From contig WAID01000003.1 of the NCBI GenBank assembly GCA_016584495.1, forward strand, positions 4,340,001 through 4,404,000: a stretch of 64,000 nucleotides of DNA, written 5' to 3'. This document shows positions 9,526-22,671 of the stretch, piece after piece (the stretch's first letter is position 1; every line of letters starts with the position of its first letter). Source of the DNA: Celoporthe dispersa (Eukaryota; Ascomycota; Sordariomycetes; Diaporthales; Cryphonectriaceae). The translations under genes were made by a program, and so were the position numbers. The notes under the pieces were generated by a model, which was not told the origin of the DNA, ran no database searches, and saw only the letters and a list, made by a program, of their open reading frames with translations.

Positions 9526-11464
9526 GGCTTGGGGAGAGTGTCACGAGAGGGAAGGAAGGGGGAAGCCGGGGCGAAGATACCAGCTGCGCGAGGACGAGGG
9601 AGAGATAGCTGCTGGGGGGGGGGGGCTCTTTGTTGTTTTGCTTTCTTGGTGTGTCTTGATGCGCTGCGGACTGGTCTGGGGCCGGGGATTCTGGTTTGGC
9701 GATGGCGTTATGGGGGTTCATTCTATGCTGGTAGATGGGTATTGTTCAGGACGAGATGGAAAAGGCCGAGAGGGACAGCACGGCTGAAACAGTCGAGCTG
9801 CAAGATGTGGTAAACCCTCACTCGCTCAGCCTTGCCTCCTTTGATATAAACTTGTCATCATATTATCCCCGTGTGGCCTGATCCAGCTCCTCAGCACCAC
9901 CCACATACCGGGCCTGCTCCCAAGCGTATATGTACTTGCATAGAGAGAAGACCCGGCCGAGCTCAGGACCGCCTGAGACCGCGCCTCGCGTCCCAATCTG
10001 TCGTGCTATATGCATCCGCGGCGCATGGAGGGCATTCTGAATATTTCCTTGCTTCTTATAAGAGAAGTGACGGAGGGGCTTCTTGCATTGGATCTTGGAG
10101 CCTGTTGGTTGATGAAGAAATCTATCTGGAAAAGGAAAAAAAAAATAAGAAACACGACTCGCTTGCTCGCTCGAATTCAACATGCCCGCTCCTGGTTTGG
10201 TAAGACATCCTTAAGAAAGAAAAAAAAAGAGAAAAAAAAGGGCAAACGCCTGCCATTCCCACCCTCCTTCCTCCATGGCTCGGCCTCGAATGATACCGCT
10301 TGCCACAGCCAGTGGGTGCATTTGATTCTCCCGTCTCGCAAAATGTCCAAGACGAGGGGGGAAAATCCGGCAACGCCCATATCACGGCCTAGAGAGTACT
10401 CATGGATAAAACTCCCGAGGTAAAAATCATCCCTCCTCCTTCCTACCCCATACTGGTGATGTCCCCATACTGGTGATGTCCTACTGGCCCCCCCTCGTCA
10501 TCTGGTAGGTGTGTGAGGGGGAGGAGCGGGGGGGGCCAGACCGAAGGATCAAGGCGGATTGGCCGGGATAAATGACTCTTGAACCACCTGGACGGGCGAA
10601 GGCAGTCAAGAAGCCCAGCTCCGTCAGCTGTTTAGACCCATCTTGGCCCGTTCGACCGTCCGCCCGCCCCATCTTTGTGTGTGTCTGTGTTTCCCCGCAC
10701 TTTCTCGCTCTGCTTATGCCATATTCTTCCGCCGTTCAGTTGCCCCTGTTGGGCAAGCATCCCTGCCTCGCCTGCCACACACCCTGTCGGTGGACCCCTC
10801 CTCCTCGTGACAGCTGCATCTACACCACCGTTTCCGTAGTTCCAGGACGGAGGAATTGTTTTCTCATCTCCTGACCTGGGTTCAGCGCCCCATGACATTC
10901 TGCCAGGACGCGGGGAGCCGGTCGCAAGGGGACCCAGGAACCGCTGGGTCGATAGTCTGCAGTGTCTGGCCGGGGAAAGCCAGGAGTGGCCCCCCTGGCC
11001 AGCCCACTGGGATGCCTGGTCCCGAGCCGTGGGATGCTGTGCTGTGCTTCACTCTCTCGCATAGGCACTGGACCGTAGCCACGACGTACGGGCGCTGTGG
11101 GAGGACAGGCCCGTGCCAGCCTGCGTCGGGAGGCGCACTCCCTTCGTGGTGCAGCCCGCCGGACGTCGCAGTCGCACAGCTCGGGAGCTTGGAGGCTTCC
11201 GACAGGCTCGCGGTGGCCTCTCCCGTGCTTCGCTCGGCTGTGTTCCCTCAGAGGAAGCCAGACTCGGCAAGAACCCTGTGTCAAGGACGGATCAGGTTAG
11301 CAGGTGATCCACAACGGGCCGTTTCGTCTGTGAGGGTGTAGGGAGGAGGAGGAGGAGGAGGAGGTAAGGAGGCACAGGCACGAGATGGGTCCGTGTGATG
11401 TTCCTCCCGCTGTAAGGGAGGGAAGGGACAGGGACAGTGAGATGATGATATTCGGATGGCCGTC
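9526..11464. other. Convergent intergenic region between cwc21 and the RasGEF gene
   Basis: Nearly 2 kb with no supportable gene. It includes a run of about 13 G at 9613-9626, A-rich patches near 10135 and 10215-10240, and a 17-bp tandem duplication at 10446-10479. A GC-rich block at about 10.85-11.33 kb is open on both strands, but I recognise no protein in it. Confidence 0.55.
10446..10479. repeat. Perfect 17-bp tandem duplication
   Basis: Two identical, directly adjacent copies of CCCCATACTGGTGATGT (10446-10462 and 10463-10479). Confidence 0.9.
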
Positions 11465-14400
11465 TTAGAAGCCGCCGGCGAGGGCCATGCGGCCGTAGAG
11501 CAGCTGCTGCTCCCTCATCGCCACATACCTGACAATCTTCTCGTCCTCCCTCTCACGTGGTTCTATCAGCAGGCTCTTGTCGTACATCTCGTGTACGTCC
11601 CCGGCCGCCTGCATATTGCTCAGGATGTAGTCCTGTAGCTCTGTGACCGGCTGGAGGGAGTACGGCACGTTCTGGTACTGCTGGATGTCACGTATCACGT
11701 CGGCCGTCTTCGCCCGCTTGGCGAAATTGATGAGCGTCGTCTTCTTGATGATGGACGGGATACCATCCTCGATAAAGGTCAAATCGGTCAGGTAGACACC
11801 TAGAGGCACCTTGTCAGGATGGGAGTCCTCCCGGGGGGACGGCACACCATGCGGACTTACCAAAGAAGGGGGATGCACGGAGGGTTCGCCATGTGCAGGC
11901 TCTCCCTGTACTCGGCAAAGTTCTTGGTGCTGAGCATGAGCTTGCGCATCCCTTCGAGCGTGGCCTGGGTCTTCTGGTGGACCTGGTCCCAGGTTCTCTT
12001 GAGACGGGCGATGGGGGCGGTGCCCAGGGCCGAGATGATGGAGGTGATGGTAGAAAAGTTGTTCAGCAGCCGGCATTTCTGTGTGAAAAGGATAGTTAGT
12101 CTGGCTGGTCCCAAAAGAAAAGACAAAAAAAAAGAAAAAAACAACCCGTCCAGATAAACACGTTAGACCTCGCCAGGGGGGAAGAAGGGGGTAGTGAATT
12201 AAACGTACCTCGCCGACCGCGACAAAGTGCTTGATCACCACCACACGCCTCTTGACGTCTGACTGTGCCAGGATCATCTCGGCCACCCAGTTGGTCATCT
12301 GGTTCGAGTGCTCGATGAGCGCCTTGATGTTCGGGGCGGGGTTGGGCTCGCCCTCGCCGGGCTTCTTCTGCCAGCGCTTGTTGAGACACTCGGTCGGCTT
12401 GATCTTGCCGTACAGCCGCGACTCGATGATGGTGAGCTGCCGGGCGAACTCGGTCGGGTCGATGTCCAGGAACTTGAGCTTCTTCATGTTCTTGGGCATG
12501 ATGGGCGCGGGCGCCGACTGGTTCTGTGTCTGGATCAGGCGCCTGCCCACGTCCTTGCCGCTCATGCGCTGGTCCAGCACAGCCATCAGCGGGGCGGACC
12601 CGGGCGTCTCCGTCGACTTGACCGTGTCCCTCGCAAAGTTGTAGACATCGCGTATCAGGTTCTTGGTCTCCTCCTCCTGGCTGTCCTCCATCCAGAAGGT
12701 CTCGAACCAGTTCTTCAGGATGTTGACCACGCGGAACCGGATGGGGCTCTGCTTCCTCTCCCTCCAGACCTCGAACTCGGCCGGGGAGAGGCCCTCGGGC
12801 GGCTGGATGCCGAACCGGTGGACCAGGAGCTCGAACAGCTCCCGCGCCGTCGTGAAGGACCTGTAGGTGAGGAGGAAGGTGTTGTTGAAGTTCGAGTCCA
12901 GCTTGTCGTGCCGGGTGAGCTGCTCCACCAGGGCCGTGAGGGAGCCCCCCTTGATCTGGGGCGGGGACGTCTTGAAGTCCCACGCCAGCTCGTGCTCGTA
13001 GTCCAGGCGCAGGAACTCGGGCGTCTCGTCCACAACGCTCTGCTGGGGGGTCGGGTCCTCTCCGAATATCTTCCCTAACCTTGGAGTAGGTCCCCGCCTG
13101 CCTGCCGATGCTGCTGGCGATGTTGGTCTCCCCCCTCGGTGTACGACTGCGACGTGGTCAGCGGCGGCCTCGTGATCCGGGACTCGGTCCGCGCATGCTG
13201 GCCGCCGTACGGCATGGTCTCGCCGCGGGTCAGCTGCTGTCTCGACTGCTGCTCCTCCCTCGCGCGGGCCTCCGCCTGCTGCTGGAGGTTGATCTGGACC
13301 TGCTCGGACAGCAGCTGCAGCGAGAAGCCGATGTGGGACGAGTTGGTCTCGAGGGCCCGGGCGCACTGCCTCACGTACTCGAGCCTGTTCTCGAGCGCCT
13401 CGCCGCGGACCTCGGACCACTCGTCCGCCAGCGGGCCCGCGACGGCCTGGCAGCCCAGGATCAGGTCCGAGATGTTGTCGTACAGGCTCTGCTTGTTGAT
13501 GCTGAAGTCGGTCAGCTGGGGGGTCTGGAAGCTGTTCTCGAGCGACGAGAGGTCGATGGACTCGATCATGGCGATCCAGGGCTTGAAGGTCTCGATCACC
13601 CTGCCGCCGGTGGAGCAGACGTTGTTGGCGATGATCTCGTGCTTGTAGGGCGTGACGATCTTGTCGGCGACGACCAGGTTCTTATCCAGCTCGCGGATGC
13701 TCGACACGAGCATCCGCTTCAGCTCGTCCAGCCGCTCCAGCAGCTTCCCGTCGAGGATGACCGTCGGCTCGACGACGCCCTCCCTCGTCGTCCAGGAAGT
13801 TGGACGTGATGGGATCGCGCGGGCCGAGGCCGTTGTTCTGCCAGCTGCCGCCGGTCGTGCTGCCGATGACAAAGCCGGGGAACAGCCTGGGGATGTCCTC
13901 GCCCCGCTGCTGCCTCGCGACCTCGACGTAGCTGAACACGCCCAGCAGGACGCCGTCGGCCTCCTGCAGGCACTTGGGCCCGGACTCGGGGGCCGGGAAG
14001 TCGGCGGCTGCGATGTGTGAGGAGACGACCAGCTTGGAGAACTTGGACATCATGTCCCTGAAGTGGGGGTACAGCGCCTTGTTGGTGGAGATGATGGAGG
14101 GCTGGCCCGAGTGGTTGTCGGTGGTGCCCGAGCCGGCGGCCAGGGAGGAGCCGCAGGTGGTCCGAGATGTCCTCGGCCCGCGCTACATACTCCGACTTGT
14201 CACCATTGTTGATAGCCTCCCGATAGCGGTCGATGGCCTTCTTCATGTTCGACACCAGGCGGCTCCAGGTCAGCGGCGGCGTGCTGCCGTCGTCAAAGAA
14301 GGAGCGGGGGATGGTGGCCGCCGTGGGCAGGTTGAAGGTGGCACCAGCCGTGAACGTGGGGGCCTGGTCCGGCAGCCGCGCCGAGCCTAGCGTGCTGTTG

Positions 14401-15432
14401 TTCCTGCCAAAGGCGTACTGGCCGTTGATCGAGTCCAGGGACGGCGCGGGCGAGATGCCGTCCTTGCTGAAGGAGCGGCGGTTACGAGCCTGCTGGTAGG
14501 AGGGAGAGAGAGAGAGCGGTTTGGTCAGGTTAGCGGACAGTCCCCTCGCGCCGCGGCGGGTACACACGCCGGCCGGTCTCTGCAGGTGGGTGGGTGGGTA
14601 GTGGTAGCCTTCTTACCTGGCGGCCGAACATGAGGTTCTCCCCCTCGAGCTCCGACGCGGAGGTGGCCTCCGAGTCCTCGTCCTCGTCCTGCATCAGGCC
14701 CCTGGCCATCAGCTCGGGTGGCGGCCTGGTCCGGTCGGGCATGACGACGCCCATGCGGTCCAGCGGCCCGTTCTCGTGCACCGACGAGGGCGACTCCAGG
14801 GGCAGCTCGGAGCTGCTCTCGCCCGTCATGGTGTTGTAGTAGAAGAGGCGGCCGTCGGGGGTGGCCTGGGGTATCCAGTAGTCGGCCTTGGACTTCTCGC
14901 CCAGGTGTGTGCCCTCCAGGGGGAGCTCCTCGAGCTCGGACATGTCGCCCTCCTCGTCGTCGTACGCCTCGTCGTCCAGCTCCTCGTCGAGCGGGTCGCC
15001 GCCCAGGCCGTTCTCCTGCTGGTGGCCCTCGGGGAGCTCGTCCTGGCTGCTGATGATATGGCAGTAGTTGCTCGGGAACCACCCGCGCACGCCGTTTATG
15101 ACGCCGTCCCACCAGCCGCTCTCCAGCTGGGTGATGACCTGGATGACGTCGCCCTCGTGGAAGCTCAGGCTCGTCCTGTCGTCGGCCTCGTAGTCGTAGA
15201 GGGCACGGACATACATGGCACCGGGCGGTGCGGTGCCCACGATGCCGTTCATGGCGAAGGGCTGGTAGTAGGTGGTAGTAGTGGTCGTGTTGGCTTGGTT
15301 GTCGACCGACGCCTGGCCGGTCGGGTCTCTGGACTGCGAGGCGTCGTCAGGGCGTGCGCCGTATGCGTTGCCGTTGTTCTGCTGCTGCTGGCCCTGTGCA
15401 AATGCTGAGACTGCGCTCTGCGTCATGAGCAT
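11465..15432 (-). CDS. cdc25: CDC25-type Ras guanine nucleotide exchange factor (SH3, WW-like, RasGEF_N, RasGEF); frame broken five times
   Basis: It loads GTP on Ras at the plasma membrane and so acts upstream of cAMP/PKA and MAPK signalling in fungi. Exons (minus): 15432-14617, 14492-12209, 12078-11861 and 11799-11465, about 1215 residues after correction. SH3 lies at residues 73-127 (ALYDYEADDRTSLSFHEGD, WWDGVINGVRGWFPSNY). A degenerate WW-like module lies at 184-211 (GRLFYYNTMTGE, second Trp absent). RasGEF_N is visible as SLTALVEQLTRHDKLDSNF and the catalytic RasGEF domain from DPTEFARQLTIIESRLYGKI through GVYLTDLTFIEDG. Single extra bases break the frame at 14143-14145, 13782-13784, 13130-13135, 13073-13075 and 11868-11872. 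Removing one base at each restores family sequence, for example SKVRKIFGED and PCIPFFGVYLTDL. The stop follows ALAGGF. Two adjacent Met codons (15432, 15426) could start translation. Family assignment is firm; the symbol is by yeast analogy. Confidence 0.92.
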
Positions 15433-15849
15433 CGTGATGTGACGGCCCTGACTGATGCGGTGAGCGGTTGTGGGGGGGGGGGGGTTTGGTTGAGTTTTAG
15501 GGGAAACTCGAGGCCTGAGCCATGCAGCCTCTGCCGTGATGGTGGTAACGTGAGGAGAGGCGGCTGCTCGTTGTCTCGCTGTCCCGGTCAGGATGGTTGG
15601 GGGGATCGGGGAGGGGGCCAGATCGGTTTCGGGTGTCTTGGGCGAGCGTGTGTGTTCGAGCGTAGGGTGAGGGAGGGTGGGCTGGCCAGGCGAGGAAGCT
15701 CGGGGAGCCTCGTGACTGTGCAGCAGCGAGGTCCAAAGGGGGGGGGGGGCCGGGCGAGATCTCTACGGCGTGGGCTGTCTCGCCTGTCTCTCTTTCTCTT
15801 TCTCTCTCGCTCTCTCTCGCCTCGGATGGCAAGGGGGAGCTGCTGCTGC

Positions 15850-15905
15850 GGTGCTGTGCAGCGCAGTGTTGTGCAGTGCAGTGCAGTGCCGTGCCGTGCC
15901 GTGGT
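15850..15905. repeat. Imperfect GTGCA/GTGCC pentanucleotide array
   Basis: A run of about ten GTGCA, GTGCC and GTGCT-like units within the RasGEF upstream region, ending in GTGCCGTGCCGTGG. The unit is degenerate, so boundaries are approximate. Confidence 0.7.
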
Positions 15906-18377
15906 CGTGCTCTAATCTTGTGTTGCTCTCTCTGGAGATTGGCAGCAGGCGAGGACGACCCGCGATAGGCTTTGCGAGTGGCCGCAGCTTTGTCTCGTGG
16001 GCGGGTAGCGGGCAGGGAAATACGGAGAGTAGAGAAATACGGGTCCCTCGTTGGGGGTTGTTGGTATTGGGCCGGGTCGTATATGGGCTGCTAGGCCCTG
16101 TCTGGTCTGGCCTGGGCCTGGCCTTGGTGCGGTGTCTGGCGGCAAGCGACTGTTGTACTATTAATTGGGTGAACTGGGCTCGCGGGAGTGGGCGGGAGAG
16201 AAACAAGGAGAGAGAGAGAGAGAGTGTGTGTGTGTGTGAGAGAGTGAGGGTCCGGGCCACCAGGTCCCTCCCTGTTTTTTTTTTCCTTCTCTTTTTTTCT
16301 CTCTTTTTCCTTTCTTCTTTTTTGCTTGGGAAGAGAAGAGGGAGGGGATTGGATACCGCCTGTGCGAGAGAGTGCGAGGTGATAGGAAAAGGGTAGACGA
16401 CCAGGGTGGGGGGGTCTGGATCAGGGGAGGGGGCCCAAGATCTTACTCGGGCCTTTCTCTCTCTGCTGTGTGCTTACTTACAAGCTTACAAAAGGGGCAA
16501 AAGATGAGATACAAACAAGATTCAACAAATAAATTGACAGGTAAGCCAAGAGAGAAGAGAAAGGAAAAAAAAAAGTTCAGACAATATTCAGAAAGAGAGA
16601 GAGAGAGAGCGAGGGAAGAAAAAAAACAACAAAAGGGGGACAGGGGTCAAGAGGTCCTGAAAGTGTCCGTCTCTCTCTCTCTCTCTCTCTCTAGGGCAGC
16701 TAGCAGGCCGGACCGTAGAGGCTCAGGCTCTGGTTCAAGCTGGTAGGGGTTCTGTAGGGGAAAACCTCCTGTGCGCGCTGGTGGTGCTGGGTGTTGGGGT
16801 GGAGTCTGGAGCGGGGACCCCTGGGGGGGCGCGTCGTGAGCCCGTCTATTTCCCGTGAGTTAGCGGGTGGTCCAGCGCTGTGCTACCTGCTGTGGTGGTA
16901 GGCTGGCACTGGCCTGGGTTGGGGGCCCGAGGGTGGCACGGGCACGCTGGATTGGGGAGGGGGGGCTGTTTTTTGGGGGGAGCGGAGGGGGGGGGGAAAT
17001 ACGGGCCGCCTTGACCATTCGGACTGGAGCACTGTACTTGTTCAGGAGGAGCGCAACGAGGGAGCAGCGCTTGGAGGAAGCGGGGTGCAGGGCCTAGGCA
17101 TAATTCCTAGCACGGGTGCCCGCCTGGGGTCCCTTCTCTCGCGATCCGTCCTGCCCCCTCTCTCTCTCTCTGTCTCTCCGCCCCCGCCCCCCCTCCTCCT
17201 CCTCCTCCTTCTCCAGCAGCAGGCTCCTTCTTTTCACTCCCGATGGCACATCTTTGGCTTTCGACCTCCGGTGTTGGATGCGATCCGGGTACGGCACGAT
17301 ACGATGCATGCATGTCTGCAGGACGGAGATGCTCTTTCTTGTCGAGGCCTGCCTGCCTGCCTGCTGCTGCCCGCCAGCTCTCGGAGGCAAGGCCAGGCGG
17401 ACGACGATTGTCGAGATTGATACTCCGATCTCCTGTGAGCTAACACAACGGGTCCCCCATGTCGCTAACCCACACAGTCTTGTCGCACAAAGGGTCCTGA
17501 GCTTCGGCACCGGCATGGGCAGTCAGTCTAGTGACGGGAGCCGTGCCATTGCATCTCTGGAACCGACCTTTTTTTTTTTTTTTTTTTGGTCTTCTTCTCC
17601 AGATCACCAGGGAGCCACACCGCATCGTCATCTCGGCCCAGCTCGTGACCCCTGAGGCTGACACCAAGCAAGCTGTGTTCGCCTGGGATACGGCAGAGGG
17701 TGCTGACTGGCAGGCATGGTATCTGTGCCCTGTCTGTGTTTTGCCTCTTGAACATTTGACTTTATACTCTATCACTCACACGCGGCAGCCAACAGCATCT
17801 GCCTCGCCAAGGACCTAAACCCTTATAGTTCTTCCTATCCCGAGATGGACAAGAATATAGTACACATGTTCTACGGTACAATATCACCCGTTCGCCCGCC
17901 AGGAACCTCTCAGCGCACGAGCGATGTCACGGCGGGATCATTTGCTCATCAAAGTCCTTGCCCCCTTCTGAACCCCTTCTCTGGGACCGCCATGCGATTT
18001 GCGGTACCGAACAGGAATCTCACTGCTCGGCCCGTCTGACTGGACGACAAACTCCCCCCCAGCTCTCTTCTCTCTCTTTGTTCCTCTAGTAATATCTAGA
18101 GAAAAGAACCCTGGTTGCTTATCTCAAATCTCAACTCGAGAAGAGAGAGAGAGAGAGAGAGAGGAGAAGGGAGGGGGGGAATTACTCTTGAGTAATGGGC
18201 AAAAGCTAATCTGTGTGAGGAGGAAAAAAGGACTCGGCAGACAAGAAGATAGAAGAACCAAAAATCATACGAGCATCATCCGGCATCTGGAGTCGGTCCC
18301 CCCGGGCAGCTGACGAAGGATTTCCCCCTCGCGCCTAAGCAGCTATTTTGCACCGCGACAAGAGACAAGTCCCCCTG

Positions 18378-18399
18378 TTTTTTTTTTTTTTTTTTTTTT
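18378..18399 (+). repeat. Homopolymer T22
   Basis: Twenty-two consecutive T, the longest homopolymer I noticed in the window. Its length in this assembly should not be trusted exactly. Confidence 0.85.
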
Positions 18400-18812
18400 G
18401 GGATGGTTTGAATGTAACGACACGATAAGAGAGAGAGAGAGCCCAGATCAGCTGGTAAAAAAAGCATATGCCATGTGCCTTGGATCTCGAGCACAGGTCC
18501 AGGGAGAAGATCATCTCCCGAATCACATGCCCAAAGGGGTCCCGCTGCATGCAAAGTCCGGGGTTGCTCAGGGCATCTTTGGGTCGCGTGGCATTGAATC
18601 GTCAGCGTAAGGGGGGGGGGACATGGGGACATCTGATCTGGATGTGAAGAAAGGGAATGGGGAAAGAAAAAAAAATCAAAAAAACAAAGGGACTCCGATC
18701 TCTACCGTAATAGAGGAAAGAGGATCGATCACTGTACAGTGCTTGCGCGTGCTGAAGGTGCCGTCCTACCCAGGGCGCGCAACTCCCAGTCTTCCACCTC
18801 TCTCTCTGTCTC

Positions 18813-18849
<37 letters not shown>

Positions 18850-21800
18850 GTGTCGTCTGCTCCGCATGCAGTTTATTCTACGAAGGTCCCCCCTCCCCTC
18901 CCTCCCAAGAGCAGCAGTCAGCGGGGGGAGGGGCCTGCAGAGCGGGCGTTGAGGGGGGGGGGTTCGGGAAAGTTGGGAGATAAGGCGCACCACCGTTGCA
19001 TTGCATTATGCTGCCTTCTGCACGGCGCTGCATCTCTGGGCTCACCGGTGTGGGGAATAGGTTTCATTCTGGCACCACGGTTGTCCCGATATGGCAAACG
19101 ACCGCCGGCCTTATTCGAGCTGACAGCAGTCCGCCAAGCCTCGCATCCAGCGTGTTGGCACCGAGGCTCGGTAAGGTTTCTTTTTTTTCTTTCTGTTGTC
19201 TTTCTTCCTTGTGTAAGTGTTCTCCGCGGTTGGATTCTCCTTCATGCAGAGGATGTGTGTGTGTGTGTGTGTTTTGTGGTAGAGGAATGGCCACAGACTA
19301 CGTAGGATGCTTACACACACACACACACACACACACACAAAGAGAGGGCTGAATACCGCGCTGCATAGAAAGCCGGCTGACGGGGGAATAAACAGGTCAA
19401 GAAGAAAGAAGTCTCAAAAAAAAAAAAAAGGAGCGAGTGAGAGGGCATCGCTGGACCCCCCGAGATCTCCCAGCTCGTCATCAGGGAAGGATCCAGGATC
19501 TCAGGGGTTTGCAGATGACGACGTCTTCTAGAAGCAAAAAGTGCACTCCGCTTCCCATCTTAATGGGCGCCCACCCCCACCACTGTCACACACCCCCCCC
19601 TCTTCCCTCCTCGAAGGATGCCCACGCACCCAGCAGGGAGGATTTTGGAATCTTGGGCCGATGGGATAGCCGGACAAGCTTGAATCCCGTCATCATCCTG
19701 CCTCGATGCCACCCGCGGGTCAAAGGGGGTGTAGAGGTCTCAGGACCGAGCACTCCACCGTCGGGGCCACATCCAGCCTCGCTGGCTTGGGTGGCCAGAA
19801 GAAGAACAACCTGCGGCTCCGTTTGTCAGCAGGCAGAGATGTTACCGGCACCTCGGCCACCGCCGCCGGGCTGGTTGGCGCACCCTCTGTATTTCCTTTC
19901 CTTTTCTTTCTTTTTTTTCCCTCCTCCTTCTTTCTTTTTTTCTTTCTTGCTGCTGCAGCATGGTCTTGCCACCTCCCGGGTCTATCGAACGACGCTGTCT
20001 CGCTCGAGCCGCCAAGGAGGAGGTCTGATCTGAGACCGCCGCGAGGGGCTGCTGGCTGCGCTCTCCTCAAGCCCCAGCCAGGACGGGAGGGAAATAAACA
20101 ATGTTGCCCGTTCCGTGCGCGCCGCCGCCCCCCTTCGTAATCGGGCCACTCATAAGGCCGTGGCCGTCCGATCAGAAGCAACTTCCTCTTCCGGGCAGCT
20201 CCTCCTCCCCTCCCTTACCCCCTTTCTCCCCAAGGAAAAAGAAAAACGGTCGCCGACCGTGGGCAATCTAGCTCGGCGAGCCGAGCCACTGGGAAATGAG
20301 ACATACTATGTAGTGTACACACACACACACACACGCACGCACGCACGCACGTCAAAATCCACAGACGGGCCGCATGGTCCTGGGAGTCCTCCGCCCGGAG
20401 AAGAGGTGTGGGGGGGGGGGGGAGGAGGAAGGCTGCAGAGGAAGAGAGGGTGGGTTACCCCTTCTCACATGCCCAAATTGGATGGTCTTGGGAGGAAAAA
20501 CCAACCCCACGCCCGCCCCGGTAGAGCATCAGTCGCCATCTTTGTTTTTTTTCCCTCCTTTCTCTTTCCTTCGTTCTCTTCCTTCTCTTGGCTGGAGACG
20601 AGATATCTTGATCAGATTCTTCATCGAGACTGCTGGCCCGGTGGCAGTGCAGCTTTTGTGACAGCGGCCCTCTGACCCACCACAAGGGCATCTAGAGCAA
20701 TTGGGAACGAAGTTGGTGTCGCAAGACGTGCAACCCCCCCCCCCCGGGAACATCATCATCTGGCAGTGCATAAAGAACCGCCAATAGAGCCTCCACAGGA
20801 CGGCATAAATTTACCATAATGAACCTGCGTGGGGGAAACCCCCCGATCCCGAACTCTCATTCTCCGTAGAGCGTATCGAGAGGTGACAGGAGGCGGCGAC
20901 AGGTCACAAAAGCATCTTTCCGAGCCCCTCTGCAGACCAGGCCTCTCGTGCACATCAGGTACGCGGAGAGTGGCTGGCGCGGAACAAGTGCTCCCCCCGA
21001 GCGCGCTCCTGCTGCGTCCTGGTGTCCAGCATAGACAGCACCGGTGTTGCCCGGCAAGGCCTCTCAGAGGTGTACCGCGAAAGGGAAGGCCCGCGCGATG
21101 TTTCGCCCGCTGCCCCCTTTTTCTTCCTTTCTCAGTTCTCAAGTAGTTGCCAGTCCACCTCAGGCCCTTCGGCCGCCGCTCGGGGCAGTCAGCTGTCAGG
21201 GAGAAATAGGTATAGAGATCAGCACCCTCAAAGCGAGACCGAAGCAGATGAGGCAGTGGCGGCATCCACAAATAAGAAAAAGAATGAAAAGAGAGAGCAA
21301 AAAAAAAAAAAAAAGGACATCGTGAACCCACGTCGTACCGACTGCGCGTTACGCGTTAGATTATCCTCCTCTTTGTGGCGTGTTACACCTGCTAGGCCGT
21401 CGAGCCAGGCGGCAGGACGGGGTCAGGTCCGAGCGTATTGGCATCGCCAGTGAGCAGCGCTCGCCCCAAGAGCTTATGGCTGCTCTCCCGTTGGCGGCCA
21501 TCTCCTGCCAGACACAGAACCCTTCGTCGCCCGACCAAAGGAACGTATCTGTCTTGTTGGGTTGCCACTTTCCTCGAGATCCCCTCTCCTCCAGCTGGTG
21601 CCCAGCTGCTCAGGCATCGCGGCCGACTGTCCGGTAACGCACGGCTCTGGGGACACACGAGATCTGACACGTCGAGCTCTGAGCCGGCCTCCTGTCCCGA
21701 GCCGGGGTGGTCATCTCGCAGCGCCTTGCAGGGTCCGCGCTGTGGCATCGAGACACAGAGCTGAGCTGAACCAAAGCCAATGACGGTCACGACCATCTCT

Positions 21801-21898
21801 GGGCCAATGACTTGAGGTCGTTTCCGGGGACGGATGATGTCTGCGATCTGCTCGGGTCCAGATTGGGCCTCTGCTAAGCCTCTTGACAGCTCAGGGAG

Positions 21899-21901
<3 letters not shown>

Positions 21902-21931
<30 letters not shown>
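21902..21931. repeat. (GA)n microsatellite
   Basis: About 15 uninterrupted GA units in the gene-free region; similar arrays lie at 18142-18163 and 22647-22671. Confidence 0.9.
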
Positions 21932-21933
<2 letters not shown>

Positions 21934-22639
21934 GAGACGCGCCGTGGCACAAAGAATATGTCAACGGCCACCAACCATTGCCCTCTGTCTGATACTCCCT
22001 CCCTCCCCTCCCCCTTTTTTTTTCTCCAGACTGGGTACCCGCCTCAAACTTCATGGGCCACCAGACAAGCCGCAGTGCTGGGAAAGTCCCTGGGGTTTCT
22101 AGACCAGGCGATCGATCGGGATTCACAAGCTCACCAGACATCATCGTTTTTAACCTCCTGAATCTGAGTTTGAGACTCCCATCCCACCCTCCGAGACGAT
22201 CGCCGAATATATGAGATCAGGTGGATCCAAGCTCGGGCCCATGACTGTTTTCGCGATGCACTATCGTCGGGAACCCACACAAAGAGAATGCCGTCGCTTG
22301 GGAGATTATGTGGAGTGGTTTACAAAAGAAACAAAAAAGGAAAAGAAAAAAAAACACCCTCCAGGGAGTGGCCCCGAGGTCATAGCAAGGACTGTGGTGC
22401 GGGGATGTAGAGCGATCGTCGAGCCATGTCGCGTGCGTGTATTTGCGAGATTGGCCACAGCTTCAGATTAAAAGAAAAAAATATAGAGGGCTGAGACACA
22501 GGAAACGACCTGTCATGATTGTCAGGGGGGGAATTGCAGGCCGAGAACGACTCATGGGAGGCCTTCGTCCCAGAATGGAGCGGGCCAAAGCTGTGCTCGC
22601 CAACAGCTGAACCGGCAAGGTGGACAGCCTGGCGAGGGG

Positions 22640-22671
<32 letters not shown>

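Noticed and set aside
10856..11341. GC-rich block open on both strands (about 160 codons each)
   Set aside because: No recognisable domain, no splice context, and both frames look compositional. Kept only as a place to check with transcripts.
13108..13809. 233-residue open frame antisense to the RasGEF gene
   Set aside because: Low-information Leu/Arg/Gly-rich shadow of a GC-rich conserved coding region.
11465..15432. Programmed +1 frameshifting as explanation for the broken genes
   Set aside because: Five different sites in one gene, no common slippery sequence, and unrelated genes show the same defect with both insertions and deletions.
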